Below are positions 8,671 to 17,591 of a stretch of DNA of 64,000 nt, in pieces. The translations under genes and the position numbers were made by a program. The notes under the pieces were generated by a model that had not been told where the DNA came from, did no database searches, and saw only the letters and a list, made by a program, of their open reading frames with translations. How positions within the stretch are numbered: position 1 is the stretch's first letter; each line of letters begins with the position of its first letter. The stretch comes from Rathayibacter rathayi (lineage in GTDB: Bacteria; Actinomycetota; Actinomycetes; Actinomycetales; Microbacteriaceae): the NCBI RefSeq assembly GCF_004011095.1, contig NZ_CP028129.1:2604001-2668000 (forward strand). Reading direction: 5' to 3'.

Positions 8671-9732
8671 ATGCGGACTCTCACAATCGGTGCGACCGAG
8701 ATCTCGGACAGGGCGGGGTCGTACGTAATCGCGGAGATCGGCCATAATCATGGCGGCGACCTCGCTACAGCCAAGAGTCTCTTCGCCGCAGCAGCCCGAG
8801 CGGGCGCCTCCGCCGTCAAACTGCAAAAGAGGGACAATCGCCACCTGTTCACGAGGGAGATGCTCGACAAGCCGTACAGCGGGCGAAATAGTTACGGCAC
8901 GACCTACGGTCAGCATCGAGAAGCACTCGAATTCGGCGAGGGCGAATATCGTGAACTTGCTGCTGTCGCCGCCGACCTCGGCATTGACTTCTTCACTACT
9001 GCGTTCGACGAGGCAAGTGTCGATTTCATCGTTCGCGTCGGCCTGCCCGCCATCAAGATCGCTTCAGGCGATCTGACGAACTCTCCGCTATTGGAGACCG
9101 CCGCCCGCACCGGTCTTCCCATGATCGTGAGTTCCGGTGGAGCGACTCTCTCAGACGTGGTGACAGCAGTAGGCGTCCTCGAACATGTAGGGGCACAGTT
9201 TGCACTGTTGCAATGCACCGCAACCTACCCGGCGCAGGCAGATCAGCTCAATCTGCAAGTGATCGAAACATACCGCAGGCTCTTCCCGAGCACGGTGATC
9301 GGATACTCCGGGCACGACGTCCTCAACGCCGTTCCAGTGGCAGCCTACGCACTTGGGGCAAGAATTACCGAGCGCCATTTCACGCTGGACAAAGGTGCGC
9401 CGGGCAGCGACCACCACTTCTCTCAGACACCTGCCGAGATGAAGTCCATGGTCGAGGACCTCGCAACCATCAGAGCCGCCCTCGGCTCTCCCGTGAAGCG
9501 GCAGATTCCCGAGGAAGCTCCGGCCCTTGCGAAAATGGCCAAAACGCTTGTCGTTCGAGGTAACCATCCTGCGGGTACAGTGCTCGAGCATGCGATCCTC
9601 TCAGCGAAGACATCAGGACTCTCAGGGATCCGGCCAGCGGACCTTGCCGACGTCGTGGGCCGTCGCCTGGCGCGTGATGTGGATGACGAACACGTCTTGA
9701 TGCCTTCTGACCTCATCCACGCCACCCTATGA
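8671..9732 (+). CDS. neuB-like: NeuB-family N-acylneuraminate/nonulosonate synthase
   Basis: A 353-residue protein with the full NeuB layout: a TIM barrel (EIGHNHGGDL near residue 21, FFTTAFDE, IKIASGDLTN, YSGHD, ITERHFTLDKGAPGSDHHFS) and a C-terminal SAF/antifreeze-like domain (KTSGLSGIRPADLADVVGR). The family condenses phosphoenolpyruvate with an aldose (ManNAc, ManNAc-6-P or a diamino-sugar) to make a nine-carbon 2-keto acid. GGAGGAA lies four bases before the ATG. It is the first gene of a five-gene operon in which every junction is an ATGA overlap. The cluster lacks an epimerase and a CMP-transferase, so the real acceptor is uncertain. Base composition is less GC-rich than the flanks. 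Confidence 0.92.
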   Translation: MRTLTIGATEISDRAGSYVIAEIGHNHGGDLATAKSLFAAAARAGASAVKLQKRDNRHLFTREMLDKPYSGRNSYGTTYGQHREALEFGEGEYRELAAVAADLGIDFFTTAFDEASVDFIVRVGLPAIKIASGDLTNSPLLETAARTGLPMIVSSGGATLSDVVTAVGVLEHVGAQFALLQCTATYPAQADQLNLQVIETYRRLFPSTVIGYSGHDVLNAVPVAAYALGARITERHFTLDKGAPGSDHHFSQTPAEMKSMVEDLATIRAALGSPVKRQIPEEAPALAKMAKTLVVRGNHPAGTVLEHAILSAKTSGLSGIRPADLADVVGRRLARDVDDEHVLMPSDLIHATL

Positions 9733-10514
9733 CGGCAACCAAGCGAGTCGCGTTCGTCACCGGCGCATCGGGCGGCTTAGGCGGCGGCATGTGTCGAGCG
9801 CTCCTAGCTGAGGGTTGGACAGTCTTCGCCCACGTCCGAACAGAGGGGGAGGGGCGGGATCTCGTCGCATGGGGTGCGCGCGTCATCGCCGCAGACCTCA
9901 CATTCCGAACGCAGGTCTCCCACCTCGTCGAACAGGTCGAGAGCGAGACAGATCGACTCGACATCATGGTCAACAATGCAGCCGGAGGCTATGGTCCTCC
10001 GAATAGTGAGCGTCAAACGACGATCGACGGCTGGGAGTCCCGCCTGGCGGTCAACGCACTCGCTCCGCTCGCGCTTCTACGAGGACTAGGCGATCGGCTC
10101 GGGCCGGGCAGTCGCGTCGTCAATGTGGCCTCCACGAACCAGGGACTCGTCGACATCTTCGACCTCCAACTCACCTCGAATTGGTCGCGGCAGAACTCCT
10201 ACCGCCAGTCAAAGGCGCTCCTTCTGATCATTACGGACGTCTTCGCGCGACGATGGAAATCGCGCGGTATCACGGTGAACGCAGTCCATCCTGGAACTCG
10301 CCTTCCGACGAAGATCGTGCTGGAGAGCGGTGTCGAGCCACTGGGTTCTCTTAGGCGCGGCCTCGACGCTTGTCTGAGCGAAGTGCGCGCGGTAAATCAA
10401 GAAACTGCGATGTTCGTTCGCGCCGCGGAGAAATCGATTCGCATCACTGACCTATATCCGGACACGTCGACGTCGGATGCGCTTGTCACTCGACTAGAAA
10501 GGATGTGCGGATGA
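9729..10514 (+). CDS. Short-chain dehydrogenase/reductase (SDR)
   Basis: A classical SDR of 261 residues: the nucleotide-binding TGASGGLGGG near residue 10, NNAAGG near residue 80, the catalytic Tyr158-x3-Lys162 (YRQSK) with an upstream Ser/Thr (NVASTN), and a VHPGTRLP segment after the active site. It would oxidise or reduce a hydroxyl/keto group with NAD(P). The Arg of AHVRTEGEGRD hints at NADP preference, which is tentative. The start overlaps the synthase stop by four bases. In this operon it may process the precursor sugar or the keto acid made by the NeuB-like enzyme. Confidence 0.9.
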   Translation: MTATKRVAFVTGASGGLGGGMCRALLAEGWTVFAHVRTEGEGRDLVAWGARVIAADLTFRTQVSHLVEQVESETDRLDIMVNNAAGGYGPPNSERQTTIDGWESRLAVNALAPLALLRGLGDRLGPGSRVVNVASTNQGLVDIFDLQLTSNWSRQNSYRQSKALLLIITDVFARRWKSRGITVNAVHPGTRLPTKIVLESGVEPLGSLRRGLDACLSEVRAVNQETAMFVRAAEKSIRITDLYPDTSTSDALVTRLERMCG

Positions 10515-11659
10515 TGCTGTCCGTGCGGGCATGGATATCATCGAGGTTCCTCACTTTCTTCATGACCTGGGCGGTCTTCCAGTCCTACTGGGGCCTCTGG
10601 CTGGCGCATCGTGGCTTCTCGACCTCCGAGATCGGTCTCGCAATCGGATGCTCACTGATGGCCCGCGCCGTGACAGTGGCGCTCATCTATCCGGCGGTAA
10701 ATCGCCACGCAACCTTACTCCGATTGAGTCGAATCGTTCCGTGGGCCGTCACCGCAGCCGCGATACCGTACCTCTTCGTGGCCGGGCTGCCGATGCTTCT
10801 CATCATGTCGACCGCTTTCGGCCTGATCTACCCAATCATGTTGCCGCTGAACGAGACGCTTGCCACGGTCGCCGCCAAACGAGGGCTACTAGTTTACGGG
10901 CCGACGAGAGCGCTCGGATCTCTCGGTTTCATGATCGGCACCCTGGCCACGGGCTGGCTGACCTCTGCACTCGGCGCAGATGTGCTAGCCCCAACTCTCA
11001 TAGGTTCATGCCTTCTGATGGCGATCGTCGGAATCGTCCAGCCTCGCGACGAAGAGGCGCTTCGCATCTGCGGCTCCGGCGCATGTGGCTTCGCAGATCT
11101 CGCACGCGACAGGACCTTCCTCCTCAGCCTGACGATTGCCGCTTTGATTCAAGGATCTCACGCCGCTTACTACAGCTTCGGAGCGATCCGAGTCGGCGAA
11201 CTTGCCCCTCCTGCCGCTGTGCCCTTTCTGCTGGTACTCGCACCCGTAAGTGAGTTCGCGCTGTTCTCTCTGGCTCGAAGACGAGTCGAAGGACTCGGCG
11301 TCCGCACCCTCTTTGCGGTCGGCTCAGCCATCGCGACGACGCGTTGGCTACTTCTTGCCTTCGCGGAGAGCTGGCCACTGCTCGCCTTATCGCAGTTGCT
11401 ACACGCCGGGTCCTACGCGACGACCCACCTTGCGTTCACCGTCTACGTCCGAGATCGGGTTGGTGTCGAGGTTCAGGGCGCAGCACAGGGGCTGTACGCA
11501 TCGCTCGCCATGGGTCTCAGCACTGCGGTGCTCACGGTGATTGCTGGCCACATCATCGGTGCCAGCTTCGAACTAGCACTCTTCACCATGTCCGTCGTCT
11601 CTCTTGCCGGCATTCTCCTCGTCCCTCTGATCCGCACTGATCGAAAGGCCTCCACATGA
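10511..11659 (+). CDS. MFS transporter, probable exporter of the operon product
   Basis: A membrane protein of about 382 residues with roughly 11-12 hydrophobic segments in the two-half arrangement of the major facilitator superfamily, closest in feel to the PPP/HcaT-like (MFS_1_like) group: FLTFFMTWAVFQSYWGLWL in helix 1, GYGPTRALGSLGFMIGT-like helix 5 pattern (VYGPTRALGSLGFM), and a central charged loop. The preferred start is ATG 10511, which overlaps the SDR stop and has AAGGA seven bases upstream; ATG 10514 is also possible. Placement inside the operon suggests it moves the pathway's substrate or product; the direction cannot be decided from sequence. Confidence 0.88.
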   Translation: MMLSVRAWISSRFLTFFMTWAVFQSYWGLWLAHRGFSTSEIGLAIGCSLMARAVTVALIYPAVNRHATLLRLSRIVPWAVTAAAIPYLFVAGLPMLLIMSTAFGLIYPIMLPLNETLATVAAKRGLLVYGPTRALGSLGFMIGTLATGWLTSALGADVLAPTLIGSCLLMAIVGIVQPRDEEALRICGSGACGFADLARDRTFLLSLTIAALIQGSHAAYYSFGAIRVGELAPPAAVPFLLVLAPVSEFALFSLARRRVEGLGVRTLFAVGSAIATTRWLLLAFAESWPLLALSQLLHAGSYATTHLAFTVYVRDRVGVEVQGAAQGLYASLAMGLSTAVLTVIAGHIIGASFELALFTMSVVSLAGILLVPLIRTDRKAST

Positions 11660-12543
11660 TGCTCGACCTCTCAGGCGCCAACACTCTCCTTGTCACCCCT
11701 TTCCACGCCGACGGCTCCTTCGATACCCGCTCTCTTCAGCGACTCATCGATCACGTTATCGCAGGCGGGGCAAAAGGCATCATTCTCCTCGGGTCGACCG
11801 GAGAATTCTTCGGTCTCTCACATGATGAGCGCCTTCAGGTCATGAGGATAGGGCTCGAACACATCAGCGGGCGTGTACCCGTGACGGTGGGCGTCGGCAG
11901 TGATGGAACCGCCGAGACGGTCCAGCTTGCCGCAGTGGCGCAGGAAGCGAAGGCCGACTGCCTGATGGTCGTTCCTCCCATCTATTTCGACAGCAGCGCC
12001 GCTGCGCAACTCGCTCACTACTCCGCCATCGCCGGTTCAACGGACCTTGATGTGATGCTGTACGACGGTTCGAACGGTATCCGCCTCAGTCCAGACGTCC
12101 TTCGCCAAGCCAACGAGCAGTCGCCCAATATCCGCTACGCGAAGATCGCGACCGCCGATCCGGGACTTTTTGCCGCCTATCGATCCGCCACACAGGCCGT
12201 GACTACGATCGTTGGAGAGGACATGATGCTCTTTCAAGGTCTACGCGGCGGTGGACGAGGTTCGGCCACGGCCATCGGTAATATCCTTCCACGCGAGATC
12301 GCCGCGCTCCATTCCGCCTTCGACAGCGGCCGCATAGAGGATGCCCTCGAGCTAGCGGTTCGCATATCGCCCGTGACCATGTTCCTCTCGGTGCCCAAGG
12401 GTGGATTCATCGCCAAATTCAAGCACATCCTCACCCTTCAGGGCATCATTGAGTCCGATTACGTACGCCCTCCTCTGCGTGCACTCACCAGGGGCGAGCG
12501 AGCAGAAATCGCTCACGACGTCTGTCCTTTGCTGACGAGATGA
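11656..12543 (+). CDS. DapA/NanA-family class I aldolase
   Basis: A 295-residue TIM-barrel protein of the dihydrodipicolinate synthase/N-acetylneuraminate lyase family. It shows LLVTPFHADGSFD at the start, the GSTGEFFGLS loop (GTTGE class, about residue 47), Tyr136 in MLYDGSNG and the Schiff-base Lys163 in YAKIATAD. The family adds pyruvate to, or splits it from, aldehydes. The usual YNxPxRT motif is replaced by YDGSNG, so the substrate is not the standard aspartate semialdehyde. Together with a NeuB-like synthase it implies chemistry on a 2-keto-3-deoxy sugar acid. ATGA overlap on both sides. Confidence 0.9.
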   Translation: MMLDLSGANTLLVTPFHADGSFDTRSLQRLIDHVIAGGAKGIILLGSTGEFFGLSHDERLQVMRIGLEHISGRVPVTVGVGSDGTAETVQLAAVAQEAKADCLMVVPPIYFDSSAAAQLAHYSAIAGSTDLDVMLYDGSNGIRLSPDVLRQANEQSPNIRYAKIATADPGLFAAYRSATQAVTTIVGEDMMLFQGLRGGGRGSATAIGNILPREIAALHSAFDSGRIEDALELAVRISPVTMFLSVPKGGFIAKFKHILTLQGIIESDYVRPPLRALTRGERAEIAHDVCPLLTR

Positions 12544-13223
12544 TCTCCAACCGCGTCGATGCGATCTTGTGTGACCTCGACGACACCCTTCTCGACCACA
12601 GCCGGGCTGCCGAATCGGCGTTCCGTCTATGGGCCGCCGATCAGAACATCGAGCCGAATGGATCACACTGGCGCCACTGGCGCGACGCTGAGCGCGCCAT
12701 CCCGCCGGAGCCCCACCTCGGGGTGTCCATGAGCCTGACCCGGACCCGTCGCATGACACGCTTCCTCAGGAGTGTCGCATCAGACCGGGCGGTGCCGACT
12801 ACTGACGAACAGCTCGAAATGTATGACCGATACCTGGCCTACTACGAAGAGCTCTGGCAGCTTTACTCCGACGTCGTCGAATCCCTGAGTCGCCTACGCC
12901 GACGATTCCCGATAGGGATATTGACGAACGGAGCCTCTGCAATGCAACACAGAAAGATCGAGCGGACGGGAGTCGGGACGGTCGTTGACTTCATCATCGT
13001 TTCGGAGGACATCGGATTTGCAAAGCCTGCGCCGGAGGCATTCTTGATCTCCTCCGAACGTTTCGGCCTCAGTGCAGAGCGTGTTCTGTATATTGGCGAC
13101 GATGTTGCCATCGACATCGACGGTGCTGCAAGCGCAGGCTTGCAGGCCGCACATCTCGTTCGCACCGGCCCGAGGAGCCCAAGCGCCCTCCGCCAGTTGA
13201 CCGCTAAGCTACTCGACAGCTGA
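12540..13223 (+). CDS. HAD-IA phosphatase, N-acylneuraminate-9-phosphatase-like
   Basis: A 227-residue HAD subfamily IA protein: nucleophile motif CDLDDTLLD, a long helical cap, TNGAS (motif II), IGFAKPAPEAF with the motif III Lys, and YIGDDVAIDIDGAASAG (motif IV). Its order of motifs and cap size match the YjjG/NANP group; in animals NANP removes phosphate from N-acylneuraminate-9-phosphate, and bacterial counterparts occur next to NeuB genes. As last gene of the operon it is the likely dephosphorylating step after condensation, an inference from context. No clear terminator follows; the next gene is convergent and decayed. Confidence 0.85.
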   Translation: MISNRVDAILCDLDDTLLDHSRAAESAFRLWAADQNIEPNGSHWRHWRDAERAIPPEPHLGVSMSLTRTRRMTRFLRSVASDRAVPTTDEQLEMYDRYLAYYEELWQLYSDVVESLSRLRRRFPIGILTNGASAMQHRKIERTGVGTVVDFIIVSEDIGFAKPAPEAFLISSERFGLSAERVLYIGDDVAIDIDGAASAGLQAAHLVRTGPRSPSALRQLTAKLLDS

Positions 13224-13249
13224 GGTCTTCGGCGAGGCCGTCTCGGCCG

Positions 13250-14379
13250 TCACGGCAGCGGCCCGCCCGTCAGCACGAGCGTGAGGTCGTCGAGCCGCAC
13301 CGTCTCGGGGTGCACCGACTCGAGGTAAGCGGTGACCCGCGGATCGACCGGGAACCGCGCCGACCGCGCAATCGCGATGGCGACAATGCCAGCGGAGGAC
13401 GGATCGGTCGTCACACGGTCCCCGAGGTAGGCACGTAGACACCGGAGGACATGCCCTGCGCAAGCACGAGGCCGCCGTCGAGCCCGCGCTCGCGCAGCAC
13501 GTCGGCCACCCGCGCGATCCCGGTCGGCCGCTCCTCGGCGATGCCCGCCGAGGTGGCGATCGCGACCACGACGGAGGCGGCCAGCAGCACCGCGCCCGAC
13601 CCGCGCGCGACCGGCATAGGCAGCACCATCCCGCCGCGCAGCGCCTCCGCGATACCGATGCCCGCCAGCGCACACAGCAGCCAGGCCCACGCCGTGTAGT
13701 AGTGCGGTCGCGCCGCCGCGCTGATGACCAGGTGGAACACCAGCAGGAGCAGGGTCGCGCCGCCGAAGTACAGCACCAGCGCGCGGCACCGCGGAGCGAG
13801 CAGGGCCAGCAGGGTGCCCAGGAGCAGCACGGCGAGCGCTACCGGCCCGATCCCGGCGAGCATGAACCAGAGGTTCGCCCACCACGGCGGGAAGACGTAC
13901 GCAAAGCCGACGACCTCGATCAGGTGTCCGTCGGCGTTGTGCTCGGACGGGAAGTCGAGCAGGTACCGGATCGCCTCGACCGGGTGCACGGGCAGGTAGG
14001 CGAGGACCCCGGTGGTCAGCTTCGAGGTGACCGACAGGGCGAGCAGCGCGCCGGCCAGCGCGATCAGCCAACCGCTCCGCCTGCTGGGCGAGGCGCGCGA
14101 CCAGGTCCACGCCGCCGCCATCGCCGCGACGGCGAACAGCACCATGAACGGCTCCAGGAGGGCGAGCCGGTCAATCCGCGTGCCTGCGCCCACGGCGGTG
14201 CGCGGGAAGAGGAAAAACAGCCCGGCCGGGATCAGCGCGAGCGTCGAGCCGAGTTCGCTCCGGAACCACAGCCAGAGGAGCACACCGGTGAGGAACGCGG
14301 CCACGCTGGAGGCGATCCTGCCCGCGAGCAGCAGAGCCGCCCGCTTCACCCGGCCGATCCTAGGCGCCGATGCCCGCAC
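13250..14379 (-). pseudogene. Decayed GT39/ArnT-like membrane glycosyltransferase
   Basis: The minus strand encodes about 320 residues of a polytopic membrane protein resembling the middle and C-terminal part of Dol-P-Man mannosyltransferase/ArnT-type (GT39/GT83) enzymes: [56 protein letters not shown]. The first part, which holds the catalytic acidic loop in this family, is missing. Near 13410 the frame ends at TSGTV-stop, while the adjacent frame continues coding-like sequence ([20 protein letters not shown] to the end at 13250), indicating a frameshift. It is truncated at the 5' side by whatever placed it against purL. Confidence 0.75.
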
Positions 14380-14460
14380 CCCCGCTCGCCCGGGCCGGGG
14401 CGACGGCGCCGGGTAGGATCAATGCCGCATCCCGTCCCCCTCCCCTGGAGCCTCCAGCAC

Positions 14461-16755
14461 ATGGCAGACAGCCGCATCGCCGTTCCCGACACCACTGCGA
14501 ACGCGGAGGCGACGCCCGAGCGGGAGCAGCCCTACGCGGCCCTCGGGCTCAAGCCCGACGAGTACGCGAGAATCCGCGAGATCCTCGGCCGGCGACCCAC
14601 CAGCGGCGAGCTCGCGATGTACTCGGTGATGTGGAGCGAGCACTGCTCCTACAAGTCGTCCAAGATGTACCTCCGCCAGTTCGGGCAGAAGGTCTCGCCC
14701 GCGATGAAGAAGAACCTCATGGTCGGCATCGGCGAGAACGCGGGAGTGGTCGACGTCGGCGAGGGCTGGGCGGTCACCTTCAAGATCGAGAGCCACAACC
14801 ACCCCAGCTACATCGAGCCGTTCCAGGGAGCGGCGACCGGAGTGGGCGGTATCGTCCGCGACATCATCTCGATGGGCGCGCGGCCGGTCGCGGTCATGGA
14901 TGCGCTGCGTTTCGGTGCGATCGACGACCCGGACACCGCGCGCGTCGTGCACGGCGTCGTGGCCGGCATCTCCTTCTACGGCAACTGCCTCGGCCTGCCG
15001 AACATCGGCGGCGAGACCTACTTCGACTCCGTCTACCAGGGCAACCCGCTCGTGAACGCGCTCGCCGTCGGCGTCCTGCGCCACGAGGACCTGCACCTCG
15101 CGAACGCCCGCGGCGTCGGCAACAAGGTCGTGCTCTTCGGAGCGCGCACGGGAGGCGACGGCATCGGCGGCGCGTCGATCCTCGCCTCCGACACCTTCGC
15201 CGACGGCGGACCGACCAAGCGCCCCGCGGTGCAGGTCGGCGACCCGTTCGCCGAGAAGGTGCTCATCGAATGCTGCCTCGAGCTGTTCCGCAAAGACCTC
15301 GTCGAGGGCATCCAAGACCTGGGCGCCGCGGGCATCTCGTGCGCCACCTCCGAGCTGGCGTCGAACGGCGACGGCGGCATGTACATCTCGCTCGACTCCG
15401 TGCTGCTGCGCGACCCCTCGCTGACCGCCGAGGAGATTCTGATGTCGGAGTCGCAGGAGCGGATGATGGCCGTCGTGCGCCCCGAGAAGCTCGACGCGTT
15501 CCTCGAGGTTGTGAGCAAGTGGGACGTCGAGACCAGCGTTCTCGGGGAGGTCACCGACTCCGGTCGCCTCATCATCGACTGGCAGGGCGAAGAGATCGTC
15601 AACGTCGACCCGCGCACCGTCGCCGTCGACGGGCCGGTCTACGAGCGCCCGATCGCCTACCCGGCCTGGCTCGACGCGCTCCAGGCTGACTCCTCCTCCC
15701 GTCTGCCCCGCTCGAGCGAGGGTGCCGCCCTGCGCGCCGAGACCCTGGCCCTGCTGGGCTCCGCGAACCTGGCCGACAAGAGCTGGATCACCTCGCAGTA
15801 CGACCGCTACGTGCTCGGCAACACGGCGTTGAGCTACCCGGACGACGGCGGCATGGTCCGCGTCGACGAGGAGTCGGGCCTGGGCTTCGCGGTCGCGACC
15901 GACGCGAACGGGCGCTGGTGCCAGCTGGACCCCGCGCAGGGCGCGCGCCTGGCGCTGGCCGAGGCGTTCCGCAATGTCGCGGTCACGGGAGCGACGCCGG
16001 TCGCCGTCTCGGACTGCCTCAACTTCGGTAGCCCCGAGAACCCGGAGGTGATGTGGCAGTTCCGCGAGGCCGTGGGCGCTCTCGCCGACGCCTGCCTGGA
16101 GCTCGAGATCCCCGTCACCGGCGGCAACGTCTCGTTCTACAACCAGACCGGCGACGTGCCGATCTTCCCGACTCCGGTCGTGGGAGTGCTCGGCGTGATC
16201 GACGACGTGGCGCGCCGCATCCCCTCCGGCTGGCAGGACGAGGGCGACAACCTCTACCTCCTCGGCACGACCCGCGACGAACTCGACGGCTCCGCGTGGG
16301 CCGGCACGGTGCACAACCACCTCGGCGGACTGCCGCCGCAGCTCGACCTGGCGGCCGAGCGGGCGCTGGCCGAGCTGATTTCGGCGGGCGCGAAGGAGTC
16401 GCTGATCGCCTCCGCCCACGACCTCGCCGACGGTGGGCTCGTGGTGGCGCTGGCCGAGTCGGCCCTGCGTTTCGGCGTCGGGGCGCGCATCTGGCTCGGC
16501 GAGCTGATGGAGCGCGACGGCGTCGACGCGACGGCCGCGCTGTTCTCGGAGTCGACGGGCCGCGTGCTCGTGTCGGTGCCGCGCGAGGACGACGTGAAGT
16601 TCCGCGGGCTCTGCGAGGGCCGGGGCTACCCGGTGCTGCGGATCGGCGTGACCGACGCGGCAACTCCCGCGGTCGAGGTGCAGGGGCTGTTCACACTGCC
16701 GCTGGACGAGCTGCGCTCGGTGAACAGCGCCGTGCTGCCGCGCTACTTCGGCTGA
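14461..16755 (+). CDS. purL: Phosphoribosylformylglycinamidine synthase subunit PurL
   Basis: A 764-residue small-type PurL, which with PurS and PurQ converts FGAR to FGAM using ATP and glutamine-derived ammonia in purine synthesis. Features include the linker/AIRS-like fold with [44 protein letters not shown], the repeated second half ([34 protein letters not shown]) and the [12 protein letters not shown] segment. Length fits the bacterial two-subunit form. ATG 14461 is the likely start, since the conserved protein begins shortly after it; the frame is open far upstream over an unrelated antisense region. Confidence 0.97.
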   Translation: MADSRIAVPDTTANAEATPEREQPYAALGLKPDEYARIREILGRRPTSGELAMYSVMWSEHCSYKSSKMYLRQFGQKVSPAMKKNLMVGIGENAGVVDVGEGWAVTFKIESHNHPSYIEPFQGAATGVGGIVRDIISMGARPVAVMDALRFGAIDDPDTARVVHGVVAGISFYGNCLGLPNIGGETYFDSVYQGNPLVNALAVGVLRHEDLHLANARGVGNKVVLFGARTGGDGIGGASILASDTFADGGPTKRPAVQVGDPFAEKVLIECCLELFRKDLVEGIQDLGAAGISCATSELASNGDGGMYISLDSVLLRDPSLTAEEILMSESQERMMAVVRPEKLDAFLEVVSKWDVETSVLGEVTDSGRLIIDWQGEEIVNVDPRTVAVDGPVYERPIAYPAWLDALQADSSSRLPRSSEGAALRAETLALLGSANLADKSWITSQYDRYVLGNTALSYPDDGGMVRVDEESGLGFAVATDANGRWCQLDPAQGARLALAEAFRNVAVTGATPVAVSDCLNFGSPENPEVMWQFREAVGALADACLELEIPVTGGNVSFYNQTGDVPIFPTPVVGVLGVIDDVARRIPSGWQDEGDNLYLLGTTRDELDGSAWAGTVHNHLGGLPPQLDLAAERALAELISAGAKESLIASAHDLADGGLVVALAESALRFGVGARIWLGELMERDGVDATAALFSESTGRVLVSVPREDDVKFRGLCEGRGYPVLRIGVTDAATPAVEVQGLFTLPLDELRSVNSAVLPRYFG

Positions 16756-16787
16756 GCGCGTCCCGGCCCGCTCCCGCCACTCTCCAA

Positions 16788-16821
16788 ATGTTGTCGCACT
16801 CGACGCCGAGTGCGACAACAT
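16788..16821. terminator. Bidirectional hairpin between purL and the LysM gene
   Basis: A perfect 15-bp stem (ATGTTGTCGCACTCG, 16788-16802, with its complement at 16807-16821) closes a four-base loop. It lies between the convergent ends of purL and the LysM lipoprotein gene. It has no U-tract, which is common in this lineage; it could equally be a small mobile palindrome. Confidence 0.6.
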
Positions 16822-16862
16822 CTGCGCTCTCGCGTCGGGCCCCAGGGGCCGCGTCCGCAGCG

Positions 16863-17444
16863 TCAGCCGGTCTGCGTCGGGAGGTCGCGGGGCTTGGCGT
16901 TGTGGAGGACGCGGCCGTTCTGGTCGCCGACGCCGAGGACGGTCGTCGGTCGGAGGTTGAGGGTGTCGCCGCCGAAGAGGCTCTCGATGTCGACGCCGTC
17001 CCGGCGCACCGAGTTCAGGGCCGCGAGGTAGTCGGCGCTGATGCAGAAGCGGTCCGCGATCCGCTCGCTGATGTCGCCGGCGGACACGAGATAGGAGGCG
17101 GGCGTGCCGCCGGAGGCGGTGCTCACGGTCCCGGTCGCGCCCCGGCGGCTACCGCGGTCGCGCACACGCTCGATGTCGACACCGTCGAGGGTGCCCTCGT
17201 CGAGCGTCTCGATCGAGCACTCACCCGCGGCGTCCTTAACCGGCGCGGGCGTGGTCGGGACGGTCGGTACGGGGCGCGTCGCCGACTCCGCGCTCACGGC
17301 GAGCGGCTCTGACGAGACGGAGACGTCCGATGGCGCGGCGACGGGGCTCGTCTCCCCGACGGGGTTCGGCACCTGGGACGTGCAGCCGGCCAGCAGGATT
17401 GCCGCGGCGAGGACCATCACGAGGCGCTGCGTCGTCCGGATCAT
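16863..17444 (-). CDS. LysM-domain lipoprotein
   Basis: A 193-residue exported protein: a lipoprotein signal (VMVLAAAILLAGCTS, lipobox LAGC), a Ser/Pro/Thr-rich spacer, then a C-terminal LysM-like module (YLVSAGDISERIADRFCISADYLAALN to GDTLNL). LysM domains bind peptidoglycan, so it is expected at the outer face of the membrane or in the wall. Cys residues in GECSIE and RFCIS may form a disulfide. Function beyond wall binding is not evident. It converges on purL across a strong hairpin and diverges from the aldo/keto reductase. Confidence 0.85.
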   Translation of the reverse strand: MIRTTQRLVMVLAAAILLAGCTSQVPNPVGETSPVAAPSDVSVSSEPLAVSAESATRPVPTVPTTPAPVKDAAGECSIETLDEGTLDGVDIERVRDRGSRRGATGTVSTASGGTPASYLVSAGDISERIADRFCISADYLAALNSVRRDGVDIESLFGGDTLNLRPTTVLGVGDQNGRVLHNAKPRDLPTQTG

Positions 17445-17591
17445 TCCGTGACTCTAACTCGCACCGCACGCGCGGACAGCACCGTGCCCGAAGTCACCCC
17501 CGGACAAGCGCCACCGATTGACCTCCCCGTCGAACGCAGCCATGTCGAACACCTGTTGGACATTCGGCCCGATCAGGCGTCGACTGGGACT

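Noticed and set aside
13702..14460. Upstream extension of the purL frame
   Set aside because: The extra 253 residues are charged low-complexity sequence antisense to the glycosyltransferase remnant; purL homology starts after ATG 14461.
14419..16821. 800-residue open frame antisense to purL
   Set aside because: Antisense shadow of a strongly conserved purL; no recognisable protein.
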